DNA of 64,000 nt from Billgrantia montanilacus (GCF_003336675.1 NZ_QPII01000003.1:62001-126000); one strand, 5' to 3'; positions 29,273-39,821 are shown, counted from the first letter of the stretch. The notes: a model not told the origin generated them from the sequence alone. Made by a program: numbers and translations.

Positions 29273-30070
29273 CTAGCCCTTTTCGAGATCGTCGTGATCG
29301 ACATCGGCATCCTCCAGGTCACAGGTCTCAGCCACGGCAGCGGCCAAGGCAGCCGGTGTGGCACCTGATGCCACCACAGGAGTACAAAACCCCAAGTCGT
29401 TGGCCAGTGTAGCTAAACGGCGACTGGACACGATTAGCGGTTGGTTCAAGGTGGTCTCGTTACACCATCTTGCCAGATGTTCCAGCATTTCTCCGCTGCT
29501 GATCACCAGGGCACGGTAATCGCCCTTGGCGAGCCTGGCCTGCATGGCGGGTGCAGGAGGGTGGAGACGGCGCCGATAGAGGGAGAGGCGAGTCACCCGG
29601 CCGCCCCGGGCGGCCAGGGTGTCGGCCAGCAGCGTACGGCCACCCTCGCCGGCCACCAGCAGGATTCGCTGCCCCTGGAGGTCGCGCAGCGATGCCAGCT
29701 GCAGCAACGCTTCACTGGTATCCTCGCCGGCCCGCACCGGCGGCACGTGCACCCGCACGCCAAGCCGGTCGTGCAGTGTTTCTGCCGTGGCCGCACCCAC
29801 CGCATACCAGGCCGTTCCCAGAGGGAGAGCTGGCCAGTAGCGATCGAGCGCCTCGTAGAGGCAGTCGGCGGCAAAGGGACTCACCACCACCACCTTGTGG
29901 AAATGGTCGAAATCGAGCCAGGCGCTGCGTAGCGCCGGCGTTTCCGGCACCGGCTCCAGCGTCATGACGTCGAGATTGACCACCGGCAGGCCGAGGGCCT
30001 CGATGGCCCCGGCCAGGGCCCGGGAGCGCTCCCCCGGGCGGCAGATCAATACCGGCCGAGTGGCAGGCAT
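29273..30070 (-). CDS. hemD: Uroporphyrinogen-III synthase
   Basis: A 265-residue HemD. Sequence in this family diverges strongly; identification rests on two similar Rossmann-like halves (VLICRPGERSRALAGAIEALG and RALVISSGEMLEHLARWC), the YAVGAATAETL segment and position directly after hemC. It closes and inverts ring D of hydroxymethylbilane to give uroporphyrinogen III. The ATG at 30070 shares one base with the hemC stop (TGATG), a coupling arrangement; a longer frame to 30229 lies inside hemC and is rejected. Confidence 0.88.
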   Translation of the reverse strand: MPATRPVLICRPGERSRALAGAIEALGLPVVNLDVMTLEPVPETPALRSAWLDFDHFHKVVVVSPFAADCLYEALDRYWPALPLGTAWYAVGAATAETLHDRLGVRVHVPPVRAGEDTSEALLQLASLRDLQGQRILLVAGEGGRTLLADTLAARGGRVTRLSLYRRRLHPPAPAMQARLAKGDYRALVISSGEMLEHLARWCNETTLNQPLIVSSRRLATLANDLGFCTPVVASGATPAALAAAVAETCDLEDADVDHDDLEKG

Positions 30071-31008
30071 CAGCCGCCGTACACCTGCGCCAGGATCTCG
30101 CCTGCGCCCCGCTCGAGCAACTCTTCGGCCACCCGGATACCCAGCGCCTCGGGCTCGTGGATGGAGCCGCGCCCCTCGGCACGCAGCACCTCGGTGCCTT
30201 CGGGGTTGCCCACCAGCGCGCGCAGCCACAGGGTTTCACCGTCGTTCTCGAAGGCGGCGTAGCCGCCGATCGGCACCTGGCAGCCCCCCTCCAGGCGCGT
30301 GTTCATGGCGCGCTCGGCGCGCACCCGAGTGGCGGTGATGGGGTCGTCCAGCGGGGCCAGCAGGCTGACCAGTTCGGGGTCGTGGATGCGACACTCGATG
30401 CCCAGCGCGCCCTGGCCACAGGCCGGCAGGCATACCTCCGGCGGCAGCTCCTGGGTGATGCGCGCCTCGAGACCCAGCCGCTTGAGGCCCGAGGTCGCCA
30501 GCAGGATGGCATCGAAGTCGCCGGCATCGAGCTTGCCCAGGCGGGTCTGGACGTTGCCGCGCAGGTTGAGAATTTCCAGGTCGGGACGCGCCTCGCGCAT
30601 CTGCAGACCGCGCCGCAGGCTGGCCGTGCCGATGCGCGCACCCTGGGGCAGTTCGTCCAGGGAGGCGTAGTGGTTGGAGACGAAGGCGTCGGTAGGCTCG
30701 GCGCCGGCCAGGATCACCGACAGCCCGAGCCCCTCCGGAAAGTGCATGGGCACGTCCTTCATCGAATGCACGGCGATATCGGCCCGACCGTCGAGCAGGG
30801 CCTCCTCCAGCTCCTTGACGAACAGCCCCTTGCCGCCGATCTTGGCCAGCGGCGTGTCGAGGATCTTGTCGCCACGGGTCGACATCGCCACCAGCTCCAC
30901 CTCCAACCCGGGATGCTGGGCCATGAGCAGGTCGCGAATGTGTTCGGCCTGCCACATGGCCAGTTGGCTCTTGCGGGTCGCAATGCGCAGCGTATTGATG
31001 GATCGCAC
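30070..31008 (-). CDS. hemC: Hydroxymethylbilane synthase (porphobilinogen deaminase)
   Basis: A 312-residue Hem[18 protein letters not shown] at the N-terminus, [32 protein letters not shown] and, in the C-terminal domain, the dipyrromethane-binding cysteine in [12 protein letters not shown]. It polymerises four porphobilinogens in the cytosol. A GTG start at 31008 is best supported: GGGGAG is six bases upstream, and the family's N-terminus begins there. It is the first gene of hemCDXY and diverges from argH across about 250 bases in which I see no further gene. Confidence 0.95.
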   Translation of the reverse strand: MRSINTLRIATRKSQLAMWQAEHIRDLLMAQHPGLEVELVAMSTRGDKILDTPLAKIGGKGLFVKELEEALLDGRADIAVHSMKDVPMHFPEGLGLSVILAGAEPTDAFVSNHYASLDELPQGARIGTASLRRGLQMREARPDLEILNLRGNVQTRLGKLDAGDFDAILLATSGLKRLGLEARITQELPPEVCLPACGQGALGIECRIHDPELVSLLAPLDDPITATRVRAERAMNTRLEGGCQVPIGGYAAFENDGETLWLRALVGNPEGTEVLRAEGRGSIHEPEALGIRVAEELLERGAGEILAQVYGG

Positions 31009-31271
31009 GTGGTTCTCCCCATGCAGCGGGCCCTGGCGGGCCTTGTTCTGCTGTTGGCGCCGCAGACAGTCGCGGCCAATGATAGTCACTGCCCGTCATC
31101 ATAAAGCACCTGGCGGTACAGGAAAAACTGCTGTCATGTCGCACGGCTGCGCCAATGGCGCCCCTCGCCACTTTCGCCCACTCTGGTACACTGCAAAACC
31201 ATGATCCGGGGCCGCCGCGCGCAGCCCCCTCCGTGAATACATAGCACGCACCAAGCAGGATGCCCACGCCG

Positions 31272-32708
31272 ATGAGCCCTCGTTCCACAACCCCTGGCAC
31301 CAACCAGTCCTGGGGCGGTCGCTTCAGCGAACCCACCGACGCCTTCGTCGAGCGCTTCACCGCCTCGGTCACGTTCGACCAGCGCCTTGCCCTGCAGGAC
31401 ATCCAGGGCTCCGTCGCCCATGCCACCATGCTGGCCCGGGTCGGCGTCTTGACCGACGAGGAGCGCGACGCCATCGTCACCGGCCTGGGTGAAATCCGCG
31501 CCGAGATCGAGCGCGGCGAGTTCCAGTGGTCGGTGAAGCTCGAAGACGTACACATGAACATTGAGGCACGGCTCACCGACAAGATCGGCATCACCGGCAA
31601 GAAGCTCCATACCGGCCGCTCGCGCAACGACCAGGTGGCCACCGACATCCGCCTGTTCCTGCGCGACGAGATCGACGTGGTGGAGGCCGAGCTGATCCGG
31701 CTGCGCGAGGGCCTGATCGCGCTGGCCGACCGCGAGGCCGACACCATCATGCCCGGCTTCACCCACCTGCAGACCGCCCAGCCGGTGACCTTCGGGCACC
31801 ACCTGCTGGCCTGGCAGGAGATGCTGGCCCGGGATCACGAGCGGCTGCTGGACTGCCGCAAGCGCGTCAACGTGTTGCCGCTGGGCGCCGCGGCGCTGGC
31901 CGGCACCACCTATCCCATCGATCGCCATGTCACCGCCGAGCTGCTGGGCTTCGAACGCCCCGCCGAGAACTCGCTGGACGCCGTGAGCGACCGCGACTTC
32001 GCCATCGAATTCACCGCCTTCGCCAGCATCCTGCTGATGCACCTCTCGCGCATGAGCGAGGAACTGGTGCTGTGGACCAGCGCCCAGTTCGACTTCATCG
32101 ACCTGCCCGACCGCTTCTGCACCGGCAGCTCGATCATGCCGCAGAAGAAGAATCCCGACGTGCCCGAGCTGGTGCGCGGCAAGACCGGTCGCGTCTATGG
32201 TCACCTGATCGGCCTGCTGACGCTGATGAAGTCGCAGCCGCTGGCCTACAACAAGGACAACCAGGAGGACAAGGAGCCGCTGTTCGATACCCTCGATACG
32301 GTGCGCGACTGCCTCAAGGCCTTCGCCGACATGGCGCCGGCCATCACGCCGCGCAAGGCGAGCATGTATGAGGCCGCCCGCCGCGGCTTCTCCACCGCCA
32401 CGGACCTGGCCGACTACCTGGTGCGCCGCGGCGTGGCCTTCCGTGACGCCCACGAGATCGTCGGCCAATCGGTGGCCTTCGGCCTGCGTGAAGGGCGGGA
32501 CCTGTCCGAGATGACCCTCGAGGAGCTGCGCCAGTTCTCCGACACCATCGACGAGGACGTCTTCGAGGTGCTGACCCTGGAGGGCTCGGTGGCGGCGCGC
32601 AACCATATCGGCGGCACCGCGCCGGACCAGGTGCGAGCCGCCGCCCAGCGGGCCCGCGACGCCCTGGCCGCACTCGCCTCCCACGGTCGCCAGGACGGCC
32701 GGACATGA
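31272..32708 (+). CDS. argH: Argininosuccinate lyase
   Basis: A 478-residue lyase with [12 protein letters not shown] at the N-terminus, [19 protein letters not shown], and the fumarase-superfamily signature [15 protein letters not shown] containing the catalytic serine. It splits argininosuccinate to arginine and fumarate in the cytosol. I chose the ATG at 31272 because AGGA lies upstream at a workable distance; an ATG at 31260 adds four residues and is also possible. Its stop overlaps the lptM start (ATGA), and the following lysA-dapF genes are close, so these may form one transcript. Confidence 0.95.
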   Translation: MSPRSTTPGTNQSWGGRFSEPTDAFVERFTASVTFDQRLALQDIQGSVAHATMLARVGVLTDEERDAIVTGLGEIRAEIERGEFQWSVKLEDVHMNIEARLTDKIGITGKKLHTGRSRNDQVATDIRLFLRDEIDVVEAELIRLREGLIALADREADTIMPGFTHLQTAQPVTFGHHLLAWQEMLARDHERLLDCRKRVNVLPLGAAALAGTTYPIDRHVTAELLGFERPAENSLDAVSDRDFAIEFTAFASILLMHLSRMSEELVLWTSAQFDFIDLPDRFCTGSSIMPQKKNPDVPELVRGKTGRVYGHLIGLLTLMKSQPLAYNKDNQEDKEPLFDTLDTVRDCLKAFADMAPAITPRKASMYEAARRGFSTATDLADYLVRRGVAFRDAHEIVGQSVAFGLREGRDLSEMTLEELRQFSDTIDEDVFEVLTLEGSVAARNHIGGTAPDQVRAAAQRARDALAALASHGRQDGRT

Positions 32709-32863
32709 GGCGCCGACTGGCCCTGGCCGCACTGCTGGCCGCACTGCTGCTGGCAGGCTGCGGCCAGAAAGGGCCGCTCTACCTGCCGGACGACGAGCAG
32801 GCCGCCGAGCGTTTCGGCAGCCCGGCCCCTTCCGATGCGGCAAATTCCGAAGACGAGAGCTGA
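32705..32863 (+). CDS. lptM: LptM (YifL-type) small lipoprotein
   Basis: A 52-residue lipoprotein: a signal peptide with lipobox LLLAGC (cysteine near residue 18) followed by GQKGPLYLP, the conserved LptM core. LptM is an outer-membrane lipoprotein that assists assembly and disulfide maturation of the LPS translocon LptDE. The ATG overlaps the argH stop by four bases and lysA starts two bases after its stop. In E. coli the same small gene lies before dapF, which supports the call. Confidence 0.9.
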   Translation: MRRRLALAALLAALLLAGCGQKGPLYLPDDEQAAERFGSPAPSDAANSEDES

Positions 32864-32865
32864 AC

Positions 32866-34149
32866 ATGGACCACTTCGAATATCGCGACGGCGTGCTCTA
32901 CGGTGAGGAAGTCCCGCTTTCACGGGTAGCCGACGAGGTCGGCACCCCCTGCTACGTCTACTCCAAGGCGACCCTGGCGCGACACTTCCGCGCCTATACC
33001 GAGGCGCTGGGCAGCCATCCGCACCTGATCTGCTATGCGGTGAAGGCCAACTCCAACTTGGCGGTGCTGGGCCTGCTGGCCCGCCTCGGTGCCGGTTTCG
33101 ACATTGTCTCCCTGGGCGAGCTGGAGCGTGTACTGGCGGCCGGCGGCGACCCCGCCAAGGTGGTCTTCTCCGGCGTGGCCAAGCAGGAAGCCGAGATGGC
33201 GCGGGCGCTGGACGTGGGCATCAAGTGCTTCAACGTGGAGTCGCGGCCGGAACTCGAGCGCCTCAGCGCCGTGGCCGAACGGCTGGGCAAGGTGGCCCCG
33301 GTGTCGCTGCGGGTCAACCCGGACGTCGACGCCGGCACCCACCCCTATATCTCCACCGGCCTGAAGGGCAACAAGTTCGGCATTCCGGTGGAAGAGGCGC
33401 TCGCGGTCTACGAACTGGCCAGCACCCTGCCCGGCATCGAGATCGTCGGCCTGGACTGTCATATCGGTTCGCAGCTCACCGAGCTCGCCCCCTTCCTCGA
33501 TGCCCTGGACCGCCTGCTACTGCTGCTGGAGCGCCTACGCGAGCGCGGCATCACGGTGCAGCACCTGGACCTGGGTGGCGGCCTCGGCGTGCCCTACCGT
33601 GACGAACGCCCACCCCAGCCCTTCGACTATGCGGCCTCGCTGCTGGAGCGCCTGGCGCAGTGGCCCCATGGCGCGAATCTGACCCTGCTGTTCGAGCCGG
33701 GCCGTTCGATCGCCGCCAACGCCGGCGTGCTGCTGACCCGGGTGGAGTACCTCAAGCACGGCGAGACCAAGAACTTCGCCATCATCGATGCCGGCATGAA
33801 CGACCTGATCCGCCCATCCCTCTACCAGGCGTGGCAGGCGATCATTCCGGTGGATGCGCGTCACCCCCGGGACAGCGCCCTCTACGACGTGGTGGGCCCG
33901 GTGTGCGAGACCAGCGACTTCCTGGGCAAGGATCGCGAACTCGCTATCGCAGCGGGCGACCTGCTGGCAGTACGCTCGGCCGGCGCCTACGGCTTCACCA
34001 TGGCGTCGAACTACAACAGCCGCCCGCGCCCCGCTGAGGTCATGGTGGATGGCGACAGCTACCATATCGTACGGCGACGCGAGTCGATCGAGGACCTGTG
34101 GGCCGGCGAGTCGCTGCTGCCCGACGCCGCGTCCGGGGAGACACGCTGA
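32866..34149 (+). CDS. lysA: Diaminopimelate decarboxylase
   Basis: A 427-residue PLP enzyme of the alanine racemase fold: [14 protein letters not shown], the PLP lysine in [12 protein letters not shown] (about residue 56), [18 protein letters not shown], a glycine-rich [15 protein letters not shown] and the active-site [13 protein letters not shown]. It converts meso-diaminopimelate to lysine. It is followed immediately by dapF, which makes that substrate; the stop and next start share one base (TGATG). Confidence 0.96.
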   Translation: MDHFEYRDGVLYGEEVPLSRVADEVGTPCYVYSKATLARHFRAYTEALGSHPHLICYAVKANSNLAVLGLLARLGAGFDIVSLGELERVLAAGGDPAKVVFSGVAKQEAEMARALDVGIKCFNVESRPELERLSAVAERLGKVAPVSLRVNPDVDAGTHPYISTGLKGNKFGIPVEEALAVYELASTLPGIEIVGLDCHIGSQLTELAPFLDALDRLLLLLERLRERGITVQHLDLGGGLGVPYRDERPPQPFDYAASLLERLAQWPHGANLTLLFEPGRSIAANAGVLLTRVEYLKHGETKNFAIIDAGMNDLIRPSLYQAWQAIIPVDARHPRDSALYDVVGPVCETSDFLGKDRELAIAAGDLLAVRSAGAYGFTMASNYNSRPRPAEVMVDGDSYHIVRRRESIEDLWAGESLLPDAASGETR

Positions 34150-34982
34150 TGCTGCTCCACTTCACCAAGATGCATGGCCTCGGCAACGACTTCATGGTCA
34201 TCGACCTGGTAACCCAGCGCGCCCGGCTGCGCGACGAGCAGGTTCGCCAGCTGGCCGATCGCCGTTTCGGCATCGGCTTCGACCAGTTGCTGGTCGTCGA
34301 GCCGCCGCGAGACCCGGACATGGACTTCCGCTACCGCATCTTCAATGCCGACGGCAGTGAAGTGGAGAACTGCGGCAACGGGGCGCGCTGCTTCGCCCGC
34401 TTCGTGCGCGACCAGCGCCTGACCCACAAGCACGAGATCCATGTGGAAACCAGCGGCGGTCCCCTGACCCTGCTGGTCGAGGACGACGGCCAGGTGACGG
34501 TGGACATGGGCGTCCCGCGCTTCGCCCCCCAGGCGCTGCCCTTCGAGGCCGACGAGGACCGGCTGCGCCATGGGCTGGATGTGGAAGGGGAGCGCGTCGA
34601 GTTGGGTGTGGTTTCCATGGGCAACCCCCATGCGGTACTGCGGGTCGACGACGTCGAGCGGGCGCCCGTCGAGCGCCTCGGCCCCGCCATCGAACATCAT
34701 CCGCGCTTTCCACGCCGGGTCAATGTAGGCTTCATGGAGGTCGTGTCGCCCCACGAGATCCGCCTCAGGGTTCATGAGCGCGGCAGTGGGGAAACGCTGG
34801 CTTGTGGCACCGGCGCTTGCGCCGCGGTGGCCTGCGGCATTCGCCAGGGGCTGCTGGAGAGTCCGGTCACCGTGCACCTGCGTGGCGGCGACCTGCGCAT
34901 CGAGTGGCCGGCCGAGGAGGCCCCGCTGCGCATGACCGGCCCCGCCGAGCGCGTCTTCGACGGGCGCGTCGCCCTGGCTTGA
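34149..34982 (+). CDS. dapF: Diaminopimelate epimerase
   Basis: A 277-residue epimerase with both catalytic cysteines: [13 protein letters not shown] in the first half and [12 protein letters not shown] in the second. It turns LL- into meso-diaminopimelate for lysine and peptidoglycan. The start [15 protein letters not shown] is the family start; a longer frame from 34098 lies in lysA. Overlaps lysA by one base; 36 bases separate it from the DUF484 gene. The order lysA-dapF-DUF484-xerC is conserved in Pseudomonas. Confidence 0.96.
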   Translation: MLLHFTKMHGLGNDFMVIDLVTQRARLRDEQVRQLADRRFGIGFDQLLVVEPPRDPDMDFRYRIFNADGSEVENCGNGARCFARFVRDQRLTHKHEIHVETSGGPLTLLVEDDGQVTVDMGVPRFAPQALPFEADEDRLRHGLDVEGERVELGVVSMGNPHAVLRVDDVERAPVERLGPAIEHHPRFPRRVNVGFMEVVSPHEIRLRVHERGSGETLACGTGACAAVACGIRQGLLESPVTVHLRGGDLRIEWPAEEAPLRMTGPAERVFDGRVALA

Positions 34983-35018
34983 CCGGCCTGAAGCCCATCA
35001 CCCCGAAGGAGCACCCGC

Positions 35019-35738
35019 ATGACCCGAGCCGCCCCTGAACCGCGCAAGACCCTGGATCCCGATCGGGTAGCAGAATGGCTGGCACGCCATCCGGACTTCT
35101 TCGTCGGCCGCGAAGGGCTGCTGCAGCAGCTCAAGGTGCCGCACCCCGAGGCCCAGGGCACCACCTCGCTGCTGGAGCGCCTGGTCTACGACCTGCGCAG
35201 GCGTGCCGAGCAGGCCGAATGGCGCCTGGAGCAGCTGCTGGAGTCGGCGCGTCACAACGAGGCCCAGTTCCGCCGCACCCGCGAGCTGGTCCTGGCGCTG
35301 CTGGAAGCCGAGGATGCCGACGCCCTGGGCCAGGCCCTGTCCACCCAGATGGCCGAACGATTCCAGATTCCGGCGGTGGCGCTGTGGTGCCCGGCGGAGC
35401 TCACCGACCATGAGCCGATGCCTCCCCAGGCCCCGCGCCAGGTACTCGACGACCATGCCGGCGTTCGCCTGGCCGCCCTGCTCGACGGCCGTGCCAGCCG
35501 CTGCACGCGGTTGACGCAGACTGACTGGAGTCGGCTGCTGCCCCACGTCCAGGCACCCCGCCAGGCCGGCTCCTGCGCCCTGGCACGCCTGACCCTGGGG
35601 GAGCCAATGGGATACCTGGTCCTGGCCAGCCCCGACCCGGACCATTTTCGCGCCAGCATGGATACCCTGTTCACCGAGTACCTCGGGGACGTGCTGGCTC
35701 GGCTGCTGATGCGCCTGAGCCCTGCGCCCCATGGCTGA
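35019..35738 (+). CDS. DUF484 family protein
   Basis: A 239-residue cytosolic protein recognised as DUF484 by its N-terminus (VAEWLARHPDFFVGREGLL, then VPHPEAQGTTSLLERL) and its place between dapF and xerC. The start is a helical, probably coiled-coil region; the rest resembles a GAF-like fold. Function is unknown; its conserved link to xerC and to yigB suggests a role in cell division or chromosome processing, but this is weak. It overlaps xerC by eight bases. A GAAGGAG site precedes the ATG. Confidence 0.88.
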   Translation: MTRAAPEPRKTLDPDRVAEWLARHPDFFVGREGLLQQLKVPHPEAQGTTSLLERLVYDLRRRAEQAEWRLEQLLESARHNEAQFRRTRELVLALLEAEDADALGQALSTQMAERFQIPAVALWCPAELTDHEPMPPQAPRQVLDDHAGVRLAALLDGRASRCTRLTQTDWSRLLPHVQAPRQAGSCALARLTLGEPMGYLVLASPDPDHFRASMDTLFTEYLGDVLARLLMRLSPAPHG

Positions 35739-36645
35739 GAACGCCCTGCGCCGCCAGCTCGACGAGTGCCTGAGCGCGCTGGCGCGCACCGCGAGCCCCG
35801 CCACCGTGACGGCGTATCGCCAGGACCTGGCCGCCCTGGCTGCGTTCCTGGAGGCACAGGGCATCGAGGACGGCGCCGAGCTGAAGGTCGGCACGGTCCG
35901 TCGCTTCCTCGGGGCCGAACGCAGCCGCGGGCTGGCGCCACGCAGCCTGGCCCGGCGCCGTGCGGCCGCCTCTCACTTCGCCAACTTCCTGCGCCACGCC
36001 GGCCTGCTGGGCCACAACCCGGTCGAGCTGGTGCCGACGCCGCGCCAGCCCGGCCACCTGCCCAAGCCGCTGGACGTGGACCAGCTGGCCCACCTGCTCG
36101 ACACCCCACACGACGGCTCACCGCTGGCGACCCGCGACCAGGCGATGCTGGAGCTGTTCTACTCCAGCGGGCTGCGCCTGGCCGAGCTAGCTGGGCTCGA
36201 CCTGGGCGACCTGGAGCCGCGCCGGGTCCGGGTGATGGGCAAGGGCAGCAAGCCGCGCCAGGTGCCGGTAGGCGGCAGCGCAAGGCAGGCGCTCGAGTGC
36301 TGGTTGAGCCTGCGCCCCGCGCTGGCCGCCCCGGGGGAAGCGGCGCTCTTCGTCGGCTCGCGAGGGGGCCGGCTGGGGCATCGCGCCATCCAGAAACGCC
36401 TGGCGGAACTGGCCCGGCATCGCGGTCTGCCGGAGCATCTTCACCCGCACCGGCTGCGCCACTCCTTCGCCAGCCACCTGCTCGAATCGAGCCAGGACCT
36501 GCGTGCCGTCCAGGAACTGCTGGGGCATGCCAACCTTTCAACGACCCAGGTCTACACCAAGCTCGACTGGCAGCACCTGGCCGCCACCTACGACGCGGCG
36601 CATCCCCGCGCGCGTCGACGCCCTGCCAATCCGTCCGGAGAGTGA
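35731..36645 (+). CDS. xerC: Tyrosine recombinase XerC
   Basis: A 304-residue recombinase. The N-terminal SAM-like core-binding domain (TVTAYRQDLAALAAFLEAQG) precedes the catalytic domain with the arginine in YSSGLRLAELAGLDL, HPHRLRHSFASHLLE, LLGHANLSTTQVYT ending with the catalytic tyrosine. With XerD it resolves chromosome dimers at dif. No dif-like site is visible in the window. Overlaps the DUF484 gene by eight bases and lies six bases before the HAD gene. Confidence 0.95.
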   Translation: MAENALRRQLDECLSALARTASPATVTAYRQDLAALAAFLEAQGIEDGAELKVGTVRRFLGAERSRGLAPRSLARRRAAASHFANFLRHAGLLGHNPVELVPTPRQPGHLPKPLDVDQLAHLLDTPHDGSPLATRDQAMLELFYSSGLRLAELAGLDLGDLEPRRVRVMGKGSKPRQVPVGGSARQALECWLSLRPALAAPGEAALFVGSRGGRLGHRAIQKRLAELARHRGLPEHLHPHRLRHSFASHLLESSQDLRAVQELLGHANLSTTQVYTKLDWQHLAATYDAAHPRARRRPANPSGE

Positions 36646-36650
36646 CCGAG

Positions 36651-37406
36651 ATGCGCGCAACGATCCGGCTCCAGGCCTTGACCTTCGACCTCGACGACAC
36701 CCTGTGGGACAACCACCAGGTGATGGTCGAGACCGAGACCGGGCACTACGCCTGGCTCGACGAGGCGCTGGAGGGCTGGCAGCGCAACCGCGGCCAGGCC
36801 CCGGCACAACGCTTCGCCGAACGCTTCCCGCTGGAAGCCTTCCTGGACCAACGCCGTGAACTGGCCGCCGCCTACCCGCTGCGCCGCGGGGACTTCACCT
36901 GGCTGCGTGAGCAGGCCCTGCAGAGGCTGCTGGTAGCGTATGGGCTGGACGGTGACACCGCCCGGTCGTGGGCCGGTGCTGCCATGGATCGCTTCATGTT
37001 ATTGCGCCATCGGGTCACGCCGCACCCGGAAGTGGAGTCGCTGCTGACAACGCTCGGCCAGCACTACCGGCTCGCCAGCATCACCAACGGCAACGTGGAT
37101 ATACATCGGCTACCACTCGGCCGCCACTTCCCGGTGGCCATCGCCGCGGGCGAGCTTTTCGCTCCCAAGCCGGATGCTCGCCCCTTCCTGGCCGCCCTGG
37201 CTCGGCTCGGCACATCGCCCGCCCAAACCCTCCATGTGGGCGACTCCTGGCGCGAGGACGTCGAACCGGCTCGCCGCCTGGGCATGCAGGTCGCCTGGAT
37301 CTCGCCGCATATCGATGACATGCCACTGCCCGCCGGCATCCACCGGCTGAATCACGTGCGGGAACTGCCCGAGCTGCTGCGTACTCTAGGAGCCTGCCGG
37401 GCTTAA
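36651..37406 (+). CDS. yigB: HAD family hydrolase, YigB-like phosphatase
   Basis: A 251-residue haloacid dehalogenase-like phosphatase: motif I is LTFDLDDTLWDN (nucleophile in DLDDT), motif II is ITNGN, motif III/IV is FAPKPDAR followed by HVGDSWREDVEPARRLG. E. coli YigB, in the same place after xerC, dephosphorylates FMN, so riboflavin phosphate is a reasonable but unproven substrate. The ATG at 36651 is the only start that puts motif I near the N-terminus. The inverted repeat at 37388-37455 covers its stop codon. Confidence 0.9.
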   Translation: MRATIRLQALTFDLDDTLWDNHQVMVETETGHYAWLDEALEGWQRNRGQAPAQRFAERFPLEAFLDQRRELAAAYPLRRGDFTWLREQALQRLLVAYGLDGDTARSWAGAAMDRFMLLRHRVTPHPEVESLLTTLGQHYRLASITNGNVDIHRLPLGRHFPVAIAAGELFAPKPDARPFLAALARLGTSPAQTLHVGDSWREDVEPARRLGMQVAWISPHIDDMPLPAGIHRLNHVRELPELLRTLGACRA

Positions 37407-37455
37407 CACTGATCAACCGCGAATCGTGACGACCGGCTAAACCCGACAGGCTCCT
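37388..37455. repeat. Imperfect 18-bp inverted repeat around the yigB stop codon
   Basis: The arms AGGAGCCTGCCGGGCTTA (37388-37405) and TAAACCCGACAGGCTCCT (37438-37455) pair over 18 positions with two mismatches, separated by 32 bases. One arm contains the yigB stop; the structure lies between converging yigB and engB. It could be a bidirectional terminator or a REP-like dispersed repeat. A U-run is lacking, so the repeat reading is slightly favoured. Confidence 0.5.
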
Positions 37456-37487
37456 GGCCGGGCCGGGGCAAGGCTGTTAACGTACCG

Positions 37488-38105
37488 TCACGAGGACTCG
37501 GGACCGGCCAACCAGCCATCGAGTCGCCGGCTGACCTCGTCGACACCTTCGCGCTTGAGCGAAGAGAAGAGCTGGATGCTGACCAGGTCCTCCCACTCGC
37601 GAAGGCGGGTTCGCACCTGCTGAAGCGCGCTCTTGGCGGCACCGGACTTCAGCTTGTCCGACTTGGTCAGCAGGATATGAACCGGCATCTCCTGTTCATC
37701 GGCCCAGCCCAGCAGGGTCTGGTCGAACTCGGTGAGCGGATGGCGAACGTCCATGACCAGCACCACGCCCTTCAGCGACCGGCGTGCGCGCAGGTACTCC
37801 GCCAGGTGGCGCTGCCACTCGCGCTTGACCTCCTCGGGCACCTTGGCATAGCCGTAGCCGGGCAGGTCGACCAGCCGTCGCGTGGTGTCGTCGCCCAGCG
37901 AGAAGAGGTTGATCAGCTGCGTGCGCCCCGGGGTGCGCGAGGTTCTCGCCAGGGCCTTCTGCCGAGTCAACGTATTGATGGCGCTGGATTTTCCCGCATT
38001 TGAACGGCCGGCAAAGGCGACCTCGGCGCCTTCATCGGGCGGACAATGAGCGAGGGTCGGCGCACTGGTCATGAAACGCGCGGTCTGGTAGTTGAATTGG
38101 GCCAT
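37488..38105 (-). CDS. engB: Ribosome biogenesis GTPase YihA/YsxC (EngB)
   Basis: A 205-residue small GTPase with G1 [17 protein letters not shown]3 [11 protein letters not shown] and G4 LTKSDKLK. It acts in assembly of the large ribosomal subunit. The start [16 protein letters not shown] matches the family; a frame reaching 38165 would add a non-family extension. It converges with yigB and diverges from the cytochrome c4 gene across 262 bases. Confidence 0.95.
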   Translation of the reverse strand: MAQFNYQTARFMTSAPTLAHCPPDEGAEVAFAGRSNAGKSSAINTLTRQKALARTSRTPGRTQLINLFSLGDDTTRRLVDLPGYGYAKVPEEVKREWQRHLAEYLRARRSLKGVVLVMDVRHPLTEFDQTLLGWADEQEMPVHILLTKSDKLKSGAAKSALQQVRTRLREWEDLVSIQLFSSLKREGVDEVSRRLDGWLAGPESS

Positions 38106-38187
38106 GGCGTCGAGGTCCTGCCGAAAGGAGTAGATGTATCCCGTCGCCGGGGGCTTGACCTGCATTCCCGAGACGGGCTTGATTCGT

Positions 38188-38193
38188 TATAAT
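38188..38193 (+). promoter_or_regulatory. Consensus TATAAT -10 element upstream of the cytochrome c4 gene
   Basis: A perfect TATAAT lies in the 262-base engB-cytochrome c4 gap, 174 bases before the cytochrome start, but no good -35 is correctly spaced. It would give a long, C/T-rich leader. Tentative. The rest of the gap shows no gene. Confidence 0.35.
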
Positions 38194-38367
38194 GCAGCGT
38201 CTTTTTCTCTGCGACCTGGGCGCGCTAGTGTACCACCGCGCTCTTGCCCTCAGCGACCGGCGCAACCGGCGCTCGGACAGCAGGGCGAACCCGGCCTGGA
38301 ACCTGCCAGGCCCGGTGGCGCTCAGGATGCGTACCGGTAAACAACACAACGGCATAGTGAAACTGCG

Positions 38368-38988
38368 ATGAGAAAGTTACTGGCAAGCCTGGCACTGACC
38401 ATGGGCGCCGTTGGCGCCGCCCACGCGGACCTGGAAGCGGATGCCGATGCGGCAGCCGGACGCGAGCTGGCGCAGCCCTGCGCCGCCTGTCATGGAGAAA
38501 GTGGCATCAGCCCCTCCGGCGCCTTCCCGCACCTGGCCGGCCAGCAGATGAGCTACACGGCCAAGCAGATCATGGATATCCGTGACGGTGAGCGGCTGGT
38601 GCCGGAGATGGTCGGCCAGGTGGACGACTTCTCCGATCAGGACGCCTGGGACGTGGCCGCCTTCTATGCCGAACAGGATGCCAACATCGGTCAGGCCGAC
38701 CCCGACGAAGAGCTGATCGCCCGCGGCCAGGAGCTCTATCGCGCTGGCGATATGACCAAGGGCATCCCGGCATGTACCGCCTGTCATGGACCTGCCGGCG
38801 ATGGCATCCACACGGCCATCTATCCGGGGCTTTCCGGTCAGCACGCGGAGTACACCATCGCCACCCTGCAGGACTTCGCCTCGGGCGAGCGAGCCAATGA
38901 CCCCGGCAACATGATGGGTGATATCGCCGCCAAGATGAGTGACGACGACATGGCCGCCGTGGCCAACTACATCCTCGGCCTGCACTGA
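38368..38988 (+). CDS. Cytochrome c4, diheme
   Basis: A 206-residue periplasmic cytochrome with a signal peptide ending AHA-DLEAD and two heme-binding sites: CAACH (residues 38-42) and CTACH (136-140), each followed by the cytochrome c4 pattern of a later methionine ligand (MVGQV; MGDIA). It carries electrons to terminal oxidases. The mature protein is acidic, as in a halophile. It precedes dsbA, as in Pseudomonas aeruginosa. A long C/T-rich leader precedes it. Confidence 0.94.
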   Translation: MRKLLASLALTMGAVGAAHADLEADADAAAGRELAQPCAACHGESGISPSGAFPHLAGQQMSYTAKQIMDIRDGERLVPEMVGQVDDFSDQDAWDVAAFYAEQDANIGQADPDEELIARGQELYRAGDMTKGIPACTACHGPAGDGIHTAIYPGLSGQHAEYTIATLQDFASGERANDPGNMMGDIAAKMSDDDMAAVANYILGLH

Positions 38989-39167
38989 TTCCGGCATCGG
39001 CGCGGCCCGGCTCATCGACCGATCCAGGAAGGCGGCCCATGGCCGCCTTCGCTGTTTCGGGCCATATCGGAACCCTGGCCCCTCCCAGGGCTCAAAGTCA
39101 CGAGCGTAACCGGCGCTGACACGCCATTCGCCAGGCGAATACGGTATTTTCAAGGAGTGACAACGCA

Positions 39168-39818
39168 ATGTCCCAGTCTTCCCGCTTCATCCAGACCGCA
39201 GTGATGGCCCTGGCCGGCCTCGGCCTGTCGACGCTGGCCTCGGCCGCCACCCTGGTGGAGGGCCAACACTACGAGGTGCTGCCCGAGCGCGTCGAGACCC
39301 GTGTCGCCGACGACCAGATCGAAGTCACCGAGGCGTTCTGGTACGGCTGCCCGCACTGCTACAACCTGCAGAGTTCCGTCGGGGCCTGGTACGAGACCCT
39401 CGGCGACGACGTCAGCATCGTCCATCTGCCGGCCACCATGGGCGGCGACTGGAACACCCATGCAGCGGTCTTCTATGCCGCCGAAGAACTGGGAATTCGC
39501 GAGGAGGCGCATGCCGACATCTTCGACGCCATCCACCAGAATGGCCAGAAGATGACCGATCCCGACAGCATTGCCGCCTTCTTCAGCGACTACGGGGTCA
39601 GTGAGGACGAGGCTCTCGAGGCGCTGGACGCCTTTGCCGTCAAGTCCCAGGTCAACCAGGCCCATGCCCGCATGCGAGCCATGCGCCTGATGGGCGTTCC
39701 GGCACTGGTCGTGGATGGCCGCTACCTGGTGACGCCCAGCAGCGCCGGTAGCCTGGACAATATGCCCCAGATCGCCGATGCCCTGGTCGAGAAGGTTCGC
39801 CAGGAACGAGAAGAATAA
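39168..39818 (+). CDS. dsbA: Thiol:disulfide interchange protein DsbA
   Basis: A 216-residue periplasmic oxidase with a signal peptide ending SAA-TLVEG, the active site CPHC at residues 61-64 within FWYGCPHCYN, and the cis-proline in GVPALVVDG (about residue 178). It introduces disulfides into exported proteins, a likely need for the lipoprotein LptM partner LptD and the cysteine-rich secreted hydrolase at 52886. AAGGAG precedes the ATG. The EEP gene begins three bases later. Confidence 0.95.
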   Translation: MSQSSRFIQTAVMALAGLGLSTLASAATLVEGQHYEVLPERVETRVADDQIEVTEAFWYGCPHCYNLQSSVGAWYETLGDDVSIVHLPATMGGDWNTHAAVFYAAEELGIREEAHADIFDAIHQNGQKMTDPDSIAAFFSDYGVSEDEALEALDAFAVKSQVNQAHARMRAMRLMGVPALVVDGRYLVTPSSAGSLDNMPQIADALVEKVRQEREE

Positions 39819-39821
39819 ACC

